In this document: in pieces, positions 6,521-6,727 of the stretch | How positions within the stretch are numbered: position 1 is the first letter of the stretch | How the letters are laid out: each line of letters opens with the position of its first letter | From: Treponema sp. | GTDB lineage: Bacteria > Spirochaetota > Spirochaetia > Treponematales > Treponemataceae | DNA length: 6,727 nucleotides | Reading direction: 5' to 3' | Assembly: GCA_017614655.1 (NCBI GenBank) | Contig: JAGABO010000009.1 | Coordinates: forward strand, 1 to 6,727 | The notes under the pieces: generated by a model | What the model saw: the letters and a program-made list of their open reading frames with translations, nothing else | What the model was told of the DNA's origin: nothing | Database searches by the model: none | Program-made: the position numbers and the translations under genes

Positions 6521-6525
6521 GGAGG
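6521..6525 (+). promoter_or_regulatory. Shine-Dalgarno of the SPFH-domain gene
   Basis: GGAGG lies six bases before ATG 6532, the same spacing as at the barrel gene. It fixes the start of this edge-truncated gene. Confidence 0.85.
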
Positions 6526-6531
6526 AAGTAA

Positions 6532-6727
6532 ATGGGACTTTTAGCATTGGCAGCAGATGCTGCAGGTAAGCTTACAGGTGTTGGAGCAATTTCGGCTATC
6601 GGAGGGGCTGCCGGTGGAGCTCTTGCTGACCAGTGGAAAGAATTTTTTTATTGTGATGCACTTGATGCAGACACGATGGTTATAAAGGGACAGAAGAAAA
6701 CAGGAAAGCGTTCTTCTAATACAAAAG
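6532..6727 (+). CDS. SPFH-domain protein, YdjI/'virion core protein-like' family, 3' truncated by window edge
   Basis: Only the first 65 codons are present and the frame runs off the right edge without a stop. The N-terminus is rich in Gly and Ala (MGLLALAADAAGKLTGVG, then AIGGAAGGALADQW). It is followed by the segment WKEFFYCDALDADTMVIKG and QKKTGKRSSNTK. From memory, this Q-W-[KR]-E-[FY]-F-YCD... and R-SSNTKG pattern is typical of the start of SPFH-domain proteins annotated as 'virion core protein' or YdjI-like (COG4260). These are membrane-associated scaffold-type proteins related to the flotillin/stomatin superfamily, often linked to membrane stress; the viral name is historical and does not indicate a phage gene. 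The gene has its own promoter with a possible operator and is insulated from the upstream operon by a terminator. The SPFH domain itself lies mostly beyond the window, so the call rests on the N-terminal signature. Confidence 0.75.
   Translation, partial: MGLLALAADAAGKLTGVGAISAIGGAAGGALADQWKEFFYCDALDADTMVIKGQKKTGKRSSNTK

Noticed and set aside
6532..6727. Phage structural gene, suggested by the name 'virion core protein'
   Set aside because: That name for the SPFH/YdjI family is a historical annotation; no phage gene or integration signature is present around it.

Overview
The window looks like chromosomal DNA of a spirochaete, most likely a Treponema of the gut, rumen or oral type. It is AT-rich. 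It pairs a UPF0164/FadL-like envelope barrel protein, a family best known from treponemes, with a long FlgD-type Ig-repeat protein whose OmpA domain has a treponeme-like form. This assignment rests on recognising families by eye, not on a search. All supported genes lie on the + strand, and I saw no tRNA, rRNA, CRISPR array, insertion sequence or phage gene.

Layout. (1) From the left edge to 2063 is the 3' part of a membrane-bound hybrid histidine kinase. The reading frame stays open to the window edge and encodes the end of a transmembrane helix before the first available ATG at 78, so the true start lies outside the window. Domain order is TM, helical linker, HisKA, HATPase, REC, HPt and a helical tail. 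(2) From 2064 to 2164 is a 101-bp gap with a plausible sigma-70-type promoter and a strong Shine-Dalgarno, but no clear terminator. (3) From 2165 to 3241 is a secreted, probably outer-membrane beta-barrel protein of the UPF0164/PorV-FadL-like type. (4) From 3245 to 6418 is a secreted 1057-residue protein with eight FlgD-type Ig-like repeats and a C-terminal OmpA-like domain. Its Shine-Dalgarno is formed by the last two codons of the barrel gene, so the two are almost certainly one translationally coupled operon. (5) From 6444 to 6474 is a strong intrinsic terminator. (6) From 6475 to 6531 is a new promoter with an extended -10 box bracketed by a perfect 8-bp inverted repeat. (7) From 6532 to the right edge is the 5' end of an SPFH-domain protein of the YdjI/'virion core protein-like' family.

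How the parts may work together. The barrel and Ig/OmpA genes look like a dedicated envelope module: a barrel in the outer membrane and a long multi-domain rod ending in a domain of the peptidoglycan-binding family. The OmpA pocket is divergent (Asn where the ligand-binding Asp is expected, plus a longer loop), so peptidoglycan binding should not be assumed. The kinase and the SPFH gene look like separate transcription units. Nothing in the sequence ties the kinase to control of the envelope genes beyond adjacency.
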